Source: an uncultured Actinomycetes bacterium (GTDB taxonomy: Bacteria > Actinomycetota > Actinomycetes > Mycobacteriales > Nakamurellaceae). From it: a stretch of 6,297 nucleotides of DNA. The notes below the pieces were generated by a model. That model did not search any database. It was given only the letters and a program-made list of their open reading frames with translations, and was not told the DNA's origin. Where the stretch lies: assembly GCA_937926105.1 (NCBI GenBank), contig CALANS010000035.1, positions 1-6,297 of the forward strand, written 5' to 3'. The translations under genes were made by a program, and so were the position numbers. Below, one piece after another: positions 1 through 5,784 of the stretch; within the stretch, counting starts at the first letter, position 1; every line of letters starts with the position of its first letter.

Positions 1-262
1 TCTCGACGCTAGCGGTGGAGAACGTGGTATAGCCGCCGAGGAATCCGGTTCCTACGATCGCTAGCCAGGCGCCGGACAACACCGTGGCCGCCCCCAGACC
101 CGTGAGCAGGCCCAGCATGAGCGATCCGGAGAGGTTGATCGTCATGGTGCCCCAGGGGGTCGTGTGCGACATGCGAACCCGGATAGCGCCGTCGAGTGCG
201 TAGCGGGAGACCGCGCCGAGGCCGCCTGCCAGCGCCAGTGCCACGAAGACGAGCAGTGTCAT
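1..262 (-). CDS. crcB: Fluoride channel subunit FluC/CrcB, second copy (3' end beyond window)
   Basis: Forms half of a small dual-topology fluoride channel in the cytoplasmic membrane that lets toxic F- leave the cell. Only the first 87 residues are inside the window; the gene runs off the left edge in the open frame. Visible family marks are the GGLGAVSRY start of TM1 (Arg20), the conserved Asn43 in TINLSGS of TM2, and the GYTTFST break of TM3 (residues 77-83). The usual C-terminal TM4 would lie outside. The ATG at 262 overlaps the TGA of the upstream crcB copy by four bases (ATGA, 259-262), so the two are very likely translationally coupled and made in equal amounts, as expected of heterodimer partners. 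The second aromatic position of the TTFSTF motif is Ala84 here rather than Phe. The family is secure; the pairing is inferred from the overlap. Confidence 0.93.
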   Translation of the reverse strand, partial: MTLLVFVALALAGGLGAVSRYALDGAIRVRMSHTTPWGTMTINLSGSLMLGLLTGLGAATVLSGAWLAIVGTGFLGGYTTFSTASVE

Positions 263-801
263 CGCGCCTCACGGCAGTCGTAGGGCCCGCGCCTGCCCAG
301 GGCGCCGCCAGCGGCGAGGCCGAGCCAGGCCGCAGCAGCCCCGAATACGAGCGTGCCGAGGGCGTAGCCGAACGCGCTACCGGCGGAGCCGTCGCGTAGC
401 AGCGTCGCGGTCTGAGCCGCGAACGTGCTGTAGGTAGTGAAGCCGCCGCACAGGCCGGTGCCTAGCAGCAGCCGAAGCCCCTGGTGGCGACGCCGCACCC
501 TGCCGGTGAGCGCCCCAGCCAGCAGACCGAGGATGAGCGCGCCCACGACGTTGATCGCGCCGGTAGCCCACGGGATTCCGACGGTCGGGAACGCCAAACC
601 GACCGCCTCACGGGTGGCGGTGCCCAAAGCGCCACCGATGAACACGGCGCCGAGAAGGCCGGCACGGTGTCCGAGCATCCGGTAGCCGACGCGGCGCAGC
701 GGGGCGGTGACGCGCGCCAGCGGCGGGCCGCTGACGTCGGTCCAGGCCACTGATGGTTGGCGCATTGCTCGGGCTTCGGTGTTCAGTTCGGTTTCAGTCA
801 C
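259..801 (-). CDS. crcB: Fluoride channel subunit FluC/CrcB, first copy
   Basis: A 180-residue membrane protein of the fluoride channel family, which exports F- passively. A polar N-terminal extension of about 47 residues precedes four hydrophobic segments (roughly 49-70, 80-100, 110-132 and 143-168). Conserved signs are GGALGTATRE at TM1 (Arg64), Asn84 in GAINVVGALILG of TM2, and CGGFTTYSTF (118-127) at the TM3 break that lines the pore. The start is GTG at 801, chosen because AAAGGA lies six bases upstream; Met13 is a possible later start but has no such site. It overlaps the second crcB by ATGA, and lies 88 nt after the universal stress gene on the same strand, probably in one transcript. 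The first aromatic of the TTFSTF motif is Tyr124 instead of Phe. Family assignment is firm; which of the two is called crcB1 cannot be told from the sequence. Confidence 0.95.
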   Translation of the reverse strand: MTETELNTEARAMRQPSVAWTDVSGPPLARVTAPLRRVGYRMLGHRAGLLGAVFIGGALGTATREAVGLAFPTVGIPWATGAINVVGALILGLLAGALTGRVRRRHQGLRLLLGTGLCGGFTTYSTFAAQTATLLRDGSAGSAFGYALGTLVFGAAAAWLGLAAGGALGRRGPYDCREAR

Positions 802-812
802 AGTTCATCCTT

Positions 813-829
813 TGCTGCAGAGCGCAGCA
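813..829 (-). promoter_or_regulatory. Hairpin abutting the crcB ribosome binding site
   Basis: On the minus strand TGCTGC and GCAGCA form a perfect 6-bp stem with a 5-nt loop. The last stem base is also the first A of the AAAGGA ribosome binding site of the first crcB gene. It could modulate ribosome access or mRNA stability between usp and crcB. It does not match the conserved fluoride-riboswitch core. The structure is seen; the function is inferred. Confidence 0.3.
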
Positions 830-842
830 CTGCGCGGCACTC

Positions 843-860
843 GTCGTGGCCTTCCACGAC
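843..860 (-). other. Small perfect hairpin between usp and crcB
   Basis: On the minus strand GTCGTGG-AAGG-CCACGAC gives a 7-bp perfect stem with a 4-nt loop, lying 30 nt after the usp stop. There is no following T-run, so it is not a classical intrinsic terminator. It may be a processing or stability hairpin separating usp from the crcB pair, or a weak attenuator. Confidence 0.3.
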
Positions 861-889
861 ATGGCAGAGTCGGTGTGGGCGCGTGGGAG

Positions 890-1420
890 TCAGCCCCCGT
901 CGAGTGCGGCTCCGCCGAGCCAGGGTGGCTGGGCTGTTGGGCCGACGGGGTGGACGGGGATGACAACGACCGGGCGGTGTTGGCGGTGTGCCAGTTGTAC
1001 CGCGACGGAGCCGGAGAAGAACCCGTGTATCGACCCGCGGAAGCCCGGCTTGCGGGTGCCGACCACGATCATGGCGGCGTCGAGTTCGTCGGCGAGTCGC
1101 GCCAACTCGCGATAGGGGCCGCCGGCCAGTGCCCGTGTCGACCAGCGGCATGGTGCCTCGGCGAGGGTGGCCGCCATCTCGGCCTCGAGCGCCGCCGGGA
1201 AGACGAGCTCGGCGTCGTCCGCGAGGTCCGGGTCAATTGAGGTGGCCACTTCAACGCCGTCGTCATCGCTGCCGATTACATACCGTGAGGCGTCGACCCA
1301 CGCGCCGACGAGTTCGGCATCGAACACCTCCGCAAACCGGGCGGCCTCGGCGACCACGGAATCCAGCTGATCGGGCACGACGCCGACCACGACGTATTGG
1401 CGAACGCCGTTCGTGTTCAT
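890..1420 (-). CDS. Universal stress protein (UspA family), single domain
   Basis: A 176-residue cytoplasmic protein with one Usp alpha/beta fold. The first strand is QYVVVGVVPDQ (8-18), a Usp-like helix follows, and the family's C-terminal signature is VVGTRKPGFRGSIHGFFSGS (119-138) then AHRQHRPVVVIP (144-155). In ATP-binding Usps the signature reads G-x2-G-x9-G-S/T; here the second Gly is Lys124 and the loop to Gly137-Ser138 is longer, so nucleotide binding may differ. The region 41-75 is rich in Asp and Glu. The ATG at 1420 is chosen because AGGAG lies seven bases upstream and the Usp fold starts right after it; the frame stays open further upstream but the added residues look non-coding. 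It is followed by the crcB pair on the same strand, suggesting a stress operon. Mycobacterial Usps are often hypoxia or stress induced; no specific ligand can be named. Confidence 0.92.
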   Translation of the reverse strand: MNTNGVRQYVVVGVVPDQLDSVVAEAARFAEVFDAELVGAWVDASRYVIGSDDDGVEVATSIDPDLADDAELVFPAALEAEMAATLAEAPCRWSTRALAGGPYRELARLADELDAAMIVVGTRKPGFRGSIHGFFSGSVAVQLAHRQHRPVVVIPVHPVGPTAQPPWLGGAALDGG

Positions 1421-1461
1421 GGTCAGTCTCCTACCTGTCGTGCGCGTGAGCGCGACCGAAG

Positions 1462-1481
1462 GTAGGGACTGTTGTCGGAGA
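1462..1481 (-). promoter_or_regulatory. Possible degenerate DosR-type box upstream of usp
   Basis: The plus strand reads GGGACT-GT-TGTCGG. Against the mycobacterial DosR core GGGACTWWAGTCCC the left half is perfect and the right half keeps only GTC. It lies about 40-60 nt upstream of the usp start, a plausible activator position, and several mycobacterial usp genes belong to the DosR regulon. The weak right half makes this tentative. Confidence 0.25.
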
Positions 1482-1488
1482 TCTCCGA
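1475..1488. promoter_or_regulatory. Perfect 14-bp palindrome upstream of usp (possible operator)
   Basis: TCGGAGATCTCCGA is identical to its reverse complement and sits 55-68 nt upstream of the usp start codon, overlapping the right half of the DosR-like box. Its position and symmetry fit a dimeric regulator site. No regulator gene is in the window to pair it with. Confidence 0.35.
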
Positions 1489-1611
1489 GGTTGGGTGCGG
1501 CGAGCCCCACCGCCGCGGCAGGGGCAACGGCCCGCACCGTCATCATTGTGACATACGGCCCGATCGGTCCGCGCCGCGACGACGACCCACGACGCGCCCG
1601 AGCGTGCCGGA

Positions 1612-2300
1612 TCATGGGTCCTCGTGCGCCGACGCCGGATCCCCGTCGACCGGCCCCGGCCGGGCAGCGGCATTCTCGGGGGCAGCGCGGCCCGCGCGGC
1701 GTCGCCCGCGGAGGTGAACAGCGACGACAACACCCGCGGCGAGCGCGGCGACCGCGACAGCGATCGGGCCGAATCGGCTCATAGTGCGCCAGATCTCGGT
1801 GACGTGCCCGCCCGTGACGTAGCCGACGGTCGCCCAGGTGCCCACCCACGCGGCGGCGCCGAGCGATTGAACGGCAGGAACGTACGCAGCAGCAGGTGCA
1901 CCGTCCCGGCGAGCAGGCCGTTGGCCTGCCGCAACCCTTCGATGAACCGGGCGACGGCGACGATCGCGCCGCCGTACCTGGTGAAGTACCTCTCGGCTTG
2001 TTCGACCCGCGGCGGGGTGAGCAGCACGTCCCGGCCGAACCTGGCGAGCAGCGGACGCCCGCCGACGCAGCCGATCAGGTAGCCGATCGAATCGCCGACC
2101 ACCGCGCCGACGACCGCGACCAAGGTGACGGCAACGATATTCAGCCGCCCGGTGCCGGCATAGACGGATGCGGCGATCAGCACGGCCTCGCCGGGAACCG
2201 GGACGCCGAAATCCTCGACGAGAATCAGCACACCGATCGCCAGATACCCCCAGCGGTCGAGGACCGGTGCGAGGTCGGCGAGGAACGCCGGGAGGCCCAC
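1612..2300 (-). pseudogene. DedA-family membrane protein, interrupted by an apparent 1-nt frameshift
   Basis: DedA proteins are integral membrane proteins linked to lipid-carrier flipping and envelope homeostasis. From a GTG at 2300 the frame gives APVLDRWGYLAIG, the family motif VEDFGVPVPGEA (28-39), GDSIGYLIG (69-77), and AVARFIEGLRQANGLLAG (115-132), ending in family-like sequence at FLPFN (141-145). It then turns to non-family residues and stops near 1779. From about 1864 the neighbouring frame resumes LGAAAWVGTWATVGY and a last hydrophobic helix, ending at 1612. Restoring one base near 1864-1866 gives about 229 residues, normal for DedA. The change may be a true mutation or a sequencing indel. 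The start is uncertain: no good ribosome site precedes 2300, and GTG at 2360 is an alternative. It is divergent from the dynamin gene. Confidence 0.85.
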
Positions 2301-2354
2301 GCCGCTCGTCGCCGGCCCCGGTCGAATCGCTCGTCTACGATCGCGACTGTAGGC

Positions 2355-2388
2355 GCGCACCCCGTCGCCGGGCGCACCCCGTCGCCGG
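2355..2388. repeat. Tandem duplication, 17 nt x 2
   Basis: GCGCACCCCGTCGCCGG occurs at 2355-2371 and again, without change, at 2372-2388. The copies are directly adjacent and identical, implying a recent slippage or duplication event. They lie just upstream of the likely dedA start. Confidence 0.9.
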
Positions 2389-2420
2389 GCGCGGCGCCAG
2401 TCGGGCGCGGCGCCAGTCGG
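2389..2420. repeat. Tandem duplication, 16 nt x 2
   Basis: GCGCGGCGCCAGTCGG occurs at 2389-2404 and again identically at 2405-2420, immediately after the 17-nt duplication. Each unit begins with GCGC. The two duplications together add 33 nt, a multiple of three. Confidence 0.9.
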
Positions 2421-2485
2421 GCCGGATCGACCGCTGCCGAACCACCGCCGGGGATGCGAGCCGCGCGCAATCCCGCCATAGTGGA

Positions 2486-2491
2486 TAGATT
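2486..2491 (+). promoter_or_regulatory. Possible -10 element for the dynamin operon
   Basis: TAGATT fits the mycobacterial -10 pattern TANNNT and lies in the most AT-rich patch of the divergent region, about 90 nt before the dynamin ATG. No convincing -35 box precedes it, which is common in this group. A start near 2498 would place the palindrome at 2520-2529 and the ribosome-site hairpin in the 5' leader. Confidence 0.25.
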
Positions 2492-2544
2492 GGGTGCAAC
2501 GGCGGTGGGACTCGCCGATACCCGCGGGTGTCACGCCAACGGTC

Positions 2545-2575
2545 CCTCCTTGATGCGTCTGTCGCACGAAGGAGG
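2545..2575 (+). promoter_or_regulatory. Hairpin burying the dynamin Shine-Dalgarno sequence
   Basis: AAGGAGG (2569-2575), five bases before the ATG at 2581, is a near-ideal ribosome binding site. CCTCCTT at 2545-2551 is its exact complement. Inside the 17-nt spacer TGCG (2554-2557) pairs with CGCA (2563-2566) around a 5-nt loop, so the whole folds as a 7-bp stem, small internal loop and 4-bp stem. Folding would block initiation unless it is opened by heat, a ligand, a protein or a translating ribosome. An ATG at 2553 lies inside the loop but opens a long out-of-frame reading frame. The pairing is seen; control is inferred. Confidence 0.5.
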
Positions 2576-2580
2576 CCAAC

Positions 2581-4346
2581 ATGATCGACAGCGATCCGCG
2601 CGGGGAGCTGACGGCGGCACTGCACCGGCTCGCGGAGCTTGCCGAATCGCTGGGCGCCGCGCTTGCGGGGTCGACCGCCGCAGATGGTGCGCGGCACCGG
2701 TTGACGGCCGCAGTCACCGAGCTGCTGCGACGTCTGGACAGCGACCGCCTGCGCGTTCTCGTGGTGGGTGAGTCGAAACGGGGCAAGAGCACGCTTACCA
2801 ACGCGCTGATCGGCCTTCCCGTGCTGCCGACCGGGGTGACGCCGCTGACCGCAGTGCCGACGACCGTCACCTACGGCAGGCCGGACCGGGTAACGGTGAC
2901 CCTGGCCGACGGGACGACCCGCACTCATCCGCTCCCAGCCCTGCCGAGCTTGGTCACCGAGGACGGCAACCCCGGCAACCGGCTCGGCCTCACCGGTGTC
3001 GTGGCGCAGTTGGATGCGCCGCTGCTCGCCGATGGCGTCGAACTGGTGGACACCCCGGGGACCGGATCGGTCAACGAGGCGAACACGGCGGAGGCCGAGG
3101 CGGCCTATGGGTCGATGGACGCGGCGATATTCGTGGTGACCGCCGACCCGCCGATCTCCGCAGCCGAAAGGGCGTTGCTGAGGCGGATCCTTCGTTCCAG
3201 CGCAGCGACGTTCGTCGTCCTCAACAAGGCCGATCGGCTGAACGCGGGGGAACTCGCCACGACGCTGGAGTTCACCCGCCGCGTGGTGCGGGACGCAGCA
3301 GGTGCGGACCTGCCGGTGTACGCGTGCTCGGCCCAGCAGGCACTGACAGCCGCGGCGTGCTGCTTGCCTCGATCCGGCGACATGCCGCCGGGATCGCACA
3401 GCAACTCCTGGAGGCCGTCGAGATCATCCTGCGTGCCGCCGAGGTGCGCCGCGGCGCGGACGCGGGGAACGTGGAGTTGTTCCGCGACCACCTGGTTGCT
3501 GCGCAGCGAAGGCAACAGGATGCCGCCGATCTGGTCCGCGGCGAGTCTCGAAGGCTCCTGGCCGCACTGAACGACGACGCCGCACGGATGGAGCGCGTGG
3601 CCAGCGACTTGGCCCGAGACACGCTGAAGCAGCAGTTGGCAACGACGCCGGACCTCACCGGCGCCGGACTGGAGAGCGCGGCGCACCGTGCGGTGTCCGA
3701 CGCGGTGACCCGCAGCGTCGAGGCGTGGCGCACGGCCCGCGCCGACGCGGTCCGCGCAGCGCTCGCGCAGTTGGACGAGCGCGTTCGCGCCAGCCTGGAC
3801 GCCGACTTCGACGCGCTGCGTACCGCGGCCAGGGCGCTTCTGGGCGCCCGGCTTGCCGCTCGGCGGACCGGGGTAACGCTCGCACCGTCCCGCAATTTCT
3901 ATTACCAGTTCCGCGTGGAGGCGGATCCGGCGGGCGAGCTGGCCGCCGCGATCCGCCACCACCTGCCCGGCCGATATCGGCGCTCCCGCTCGGTCACCTA
4001 CCTGCGTGCGCTCATCGCTCGGCAGGCGGGCCAGCAGGTCGGCCGTGCCCGCTCGGACGTGCAGGAACGGCTCACCGAATCGACCCGTGCGATGCTGGCC
4101 GCGCTGACTGAGAACTATGCGGACCACCACACCCGCATGCTCGCCGCGCTGGACGCCGCGGATGCGAACGCCAAGGCATCCACCTCGGATTCCGCGGCCG
4201 TGCGCGCGTTGCTCACCACGCGACGGGCGGCGCTCACCGAGATCCTCCGGGTACTGGCAGAGTGCGGACATGTGTATGACGCGCAAACCAATTCCAATGA
4301 TTCAGAGGCCGGCGACACAGCCGACTCGGTGGAGGCGACCGCATGA
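2581..4346 (+). pseudogene. Dynamin-like GTPase (IniA/IniC-like), G domain and stalk split by a frameshift
   Basis: Bacterial dynamins bind GTP and remodel or repair membranes; mycobacterial IniA and IniC are induced by cell-wall drugs. The first frame, from an ATG with AAGGAGG upstream, gives a complete G domain: P-loop GESKRGKST (63-71), switch threonines in PTGVTPLTAVPTT (83-95), DTPG (157-160), NKAD (215-218) and ACSA (248-251). It loses family character after SAQQAL (250-255) and stops at 3570. Family-like helical stalk resumes in the -1 frame from about 3349 (SRGVLLASIRRH) and continues through DLVRGESRRLLAALN, NFYYQFRVEADPAGEL and QVGRARSDVQERLTESTR to a TGA at 4344-4346. The summed length of about 590 residues suits the family, but the linker at the joint looks some 20-30 residues short, hinting at a small deletion. 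The stalk frame has no ribosome site of its own. It overlaps the MFS gene by ATGA. Confidence 0.82.
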
Positions 4347-5659
4347 CGGATTCGAGATGCACCGACGGCCGCGGCCCGGGCGGCGAGGGCGCCACCGACG
4401 ACATGACACACGCCGACGACGTAGTTAGCACCGATGGCGCAGCCCGGCGCGGTTGGTTCACACCCGGCGTCGCCGGGGTCGGTACGGCGAGCTTCTTCTC
4501 CGATTCCGGACATGAGATGACGACGGCGATGCTGCCGACGTTCCTCACCAGCACGCTGCACGCCTCCGCCGGGGCGCTGGGCATCATCGAGGGCATCGCG
4601 GACGCGCTGACCGGCGTGATGAAGCTCGTCGGCGGGCCGCTGGCCAACGATCCGGCCCGGCGCGGACGCACCGCGGCCGGCGGATATCTGGGCACGGCGC
4701 TCGCGACCGGCGCGATCGGGCTGGCCGCGACCGTGTGGCAGGCCGGGCTTCTGCGCGCGGCCGCGTGGCTCTCGCGTGGGGTGCGCTCCCCGTCCCGCGA
4801 CGCGCTGCTGTCGTCACTCACACCGAATCACGCCTACGGCAAGGCGTTCGGCGTCGAACGTGCCGGGGACAATCTCGGCGCCGTCGTCGGCCCGCTCGCC
4901 GCAGCCGGCCTGGTCGGGGTGATCGGTATCCGGGCCACGATGTACCTGGCGGCAACCCCGGGGCTCTTCGCACTCGCCGCCATCCTCGTCGCCGCCCGCG
5001 AGTCGCGACGTGCGTGGTCACACCGCACCGCGCCCGAGACTCCGCGCCGTAGGCTCGACCTTGCGGCGCTGCGCCGCGCCGGCATGGTGCGGGCTCTGGC
5101 CCCAGTCGCCCTGTTCTGCCTGGGAAACGTCGCCACGACCCTGCTGATCCTGCGCGCCACCGACCTCGTGGCAGGTCCGAATGGGTCGCTGACGGCGGCG
5201 ACCTCGCTGGCCGTGCTGCTGTACGCCGGCCACAACGTGGTGGCGGCGATCGCGTCGCTCGGCGGTGGCTACCTCACCGACCGGCTCGGCCCCCGGCCGG
5301 TCTTCGCGGCGGCCGCGGCAGCCTACGTACTCGGCTACCTTGGCTTCGCGCTCGGCGGCGGTGTCGGTGTAGTCGCAAGCTCGTTCGCGCTGGCCGGAGC
5401 AGGCATCGGACTGGCCGAGACGGCGCAGTCGACGCTGGTTGCGCGCCTGCTGCCGGACCGGCTGCGCGGCAGCGGGTTCGGCGTATTGGGCGCCGTGCAG
5501 GCCGGCGGCGCACTGCTCGCGTCGGCGATCGCCGGGGTGCTGTATGCGGCAGTGTCCCCCACCGTCGCGTTCTGCTACATCGCCGGCTGGATGGCGCTAT
5601 CCCTCATCGCCACGGTCACGATCCGCCCGAACTTCTCGAATGACGTGACGGCCCGATGA
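4343..5659 (+). CDS. MFS family transporter (putative drug or small-molecule exporter)
   Basis: A 438-residue inner-membrane secondary transporter of the major facilitator superfamily. A polar, Asp-rich N-terminal tail (1-38) precedes about 12 hydrophobic segments. TM1 carries FFSDSGHEMTTAMLPTFL (51-68), a pattern of a proton-driven exporter subgroup. The loop after TM2 has a degenerate motif A (GGPLANDPARRGR, 97-109), and the second half carries the clearer GGYLTDRLGPRP (308-319). RGVRSPSRDALLSS (145-158) and GVERAGDNLGAVVGP (170-184) are well preserved. A long basic cytoplasmic loop lies near 220-250. GGAGG sits seven bases before the ATG, whose ATGA overlaps the dynamin stop, so the two are translationally coupled. 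A later start at Met21 is possible. The substrate cannot be told; linkage to a dynamin suggests envelope stress or drug efflux, which is inference. Confidence 0.92.
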   Translation: MTDSRCTDGRGPGGEGATDDMTHADDVVSTDGAARRGWFTPGVAGVGTASFFSDSGHEMTTAMLPTFLTSTLHASAGALGIIEGIADALTGVMKLVGGPLANDPARRGRTAAGGYLGTALATGAIGLAATVWQAGLLRAAAWLSRGVRSPSRDALLSSLTPNHAYGKAFGVERAGDNLGAVVGPLAAAGLVGVIGIRATMYLAATPGLFALAAILVAARESRRAWSHRTAPETPRRRLDLAALRRAGMVRALAPVALFCLGNVATTLLILRATDLVAGPNGSLTAATSLAVLLYAGHNVVAAIASLGGGYLTDRLGPRPVFAAAAAAYVLGYLGFALGGGVGVVASSFALAGAGIGLAETAQSTLVARLLPDRLRGSGFGVLGAVQAGGALLASAIAGVLYAAVSPTVAFCYIAGWMALSLIATVTIRPNFSNDVTAR

Positions 5660-5699
5660 CGGCGGCCGTCACGATTCCCACCACCGAAAGGGCGATCCG

Positions 5700-5784
5700 A
5701 TAACCCTCCCACCCGAAACCCGCGTCTTCCTGGTGCGACACGGACGCACTGTGCTCAACGCCGAACGCGACGGGCAGCGGCCGA
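5700..5784 (+). pseudogene. Histidine phosphatase family protein, N-terminal stub
   Basis: The frame through 5733 reads LPPETRVFLVRHGRTVLNAE, the unmistakable N-terminus of the histidine phosphatase (phosphoglycerate mutase-like) superfamily with its catalytic RHG. After NAERDGQR the homology ends and a minus-strand gene begins at 5785, so about 28 residues of a protein normally near 200 remain. GAAAGGG at 5686-5692 lies seven bases before 5700, where a start codon would be expected, but the codon is ATA, suggesting a lost ATG. It follows the MFS gene by 40 nt and was probably the third gene of the operon. Truncation by deletion or rearrangement is inferred. The stub cannot be active because it lacks the rest of the fold, including the second catalytic histidine. 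Confidence 0.8.

Larger units (their letters stand above)
2301..2580. other. Divergent intergenic region between dedA and the dynamin gene
   Basis: This 280-nt stretch must hold promoters for both directions. It contains a double tandem duplication at 2355-2420, a relatively AT-rich patch at 2477-2492, the perfect 10-bp palindrome ACCCGCGGGT at 2520-2529 (extending to a 16-bp near-palindrome), and an inverted repeat that encloses the dynamin ribosome binding site. Open frames across it in both strands have no recognisable protein features. Confidence 0.6.

Noticed and set aside
843..860. Intrinsic terminator after usp
   Set aside because: The stem is perfect but short and is not followed by a T-run on the minus strand.
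802..889. Fluoride riboswitch upstream of crcB
   Set aside because: The minus-strand leader lacks the conserved fluoride-riboswitch core and pseudoknot pattern; only two simple stems are visible.
1896..2771. Long plus-strand open frame across dedA and the start of the dynamin gene
   Set aside because: It is the opposite-strand or out-of-frame shadow of dedA and the dynamin G domain; its Arg/Pro/Ala-rich translation has no domain features.
2553..2771. Upstream ORF starting in the ribosome-site hairpin loop as a leader peptide
   Set aside because: The ATG has no ribosome site and the frame runs more than 70 codons out of frame into the G domain, unlike a leader peptide.
3324..3570. Programmed -1 frameshift making a full dynamin
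   Set aside because: The frames differ by -1 as needed, but no X-XXY-YYZ slippery heptamer is visible near the joint, and the linker appears shortened, favouring a mutation or error.
2335..4286. Long minus-strand open frames opposite the dynamin gene
   Set aside because: Typical antisense shadows in high-GC DNA; the plus strand carries clear GTPase motifs and stalk sequence in the same place.
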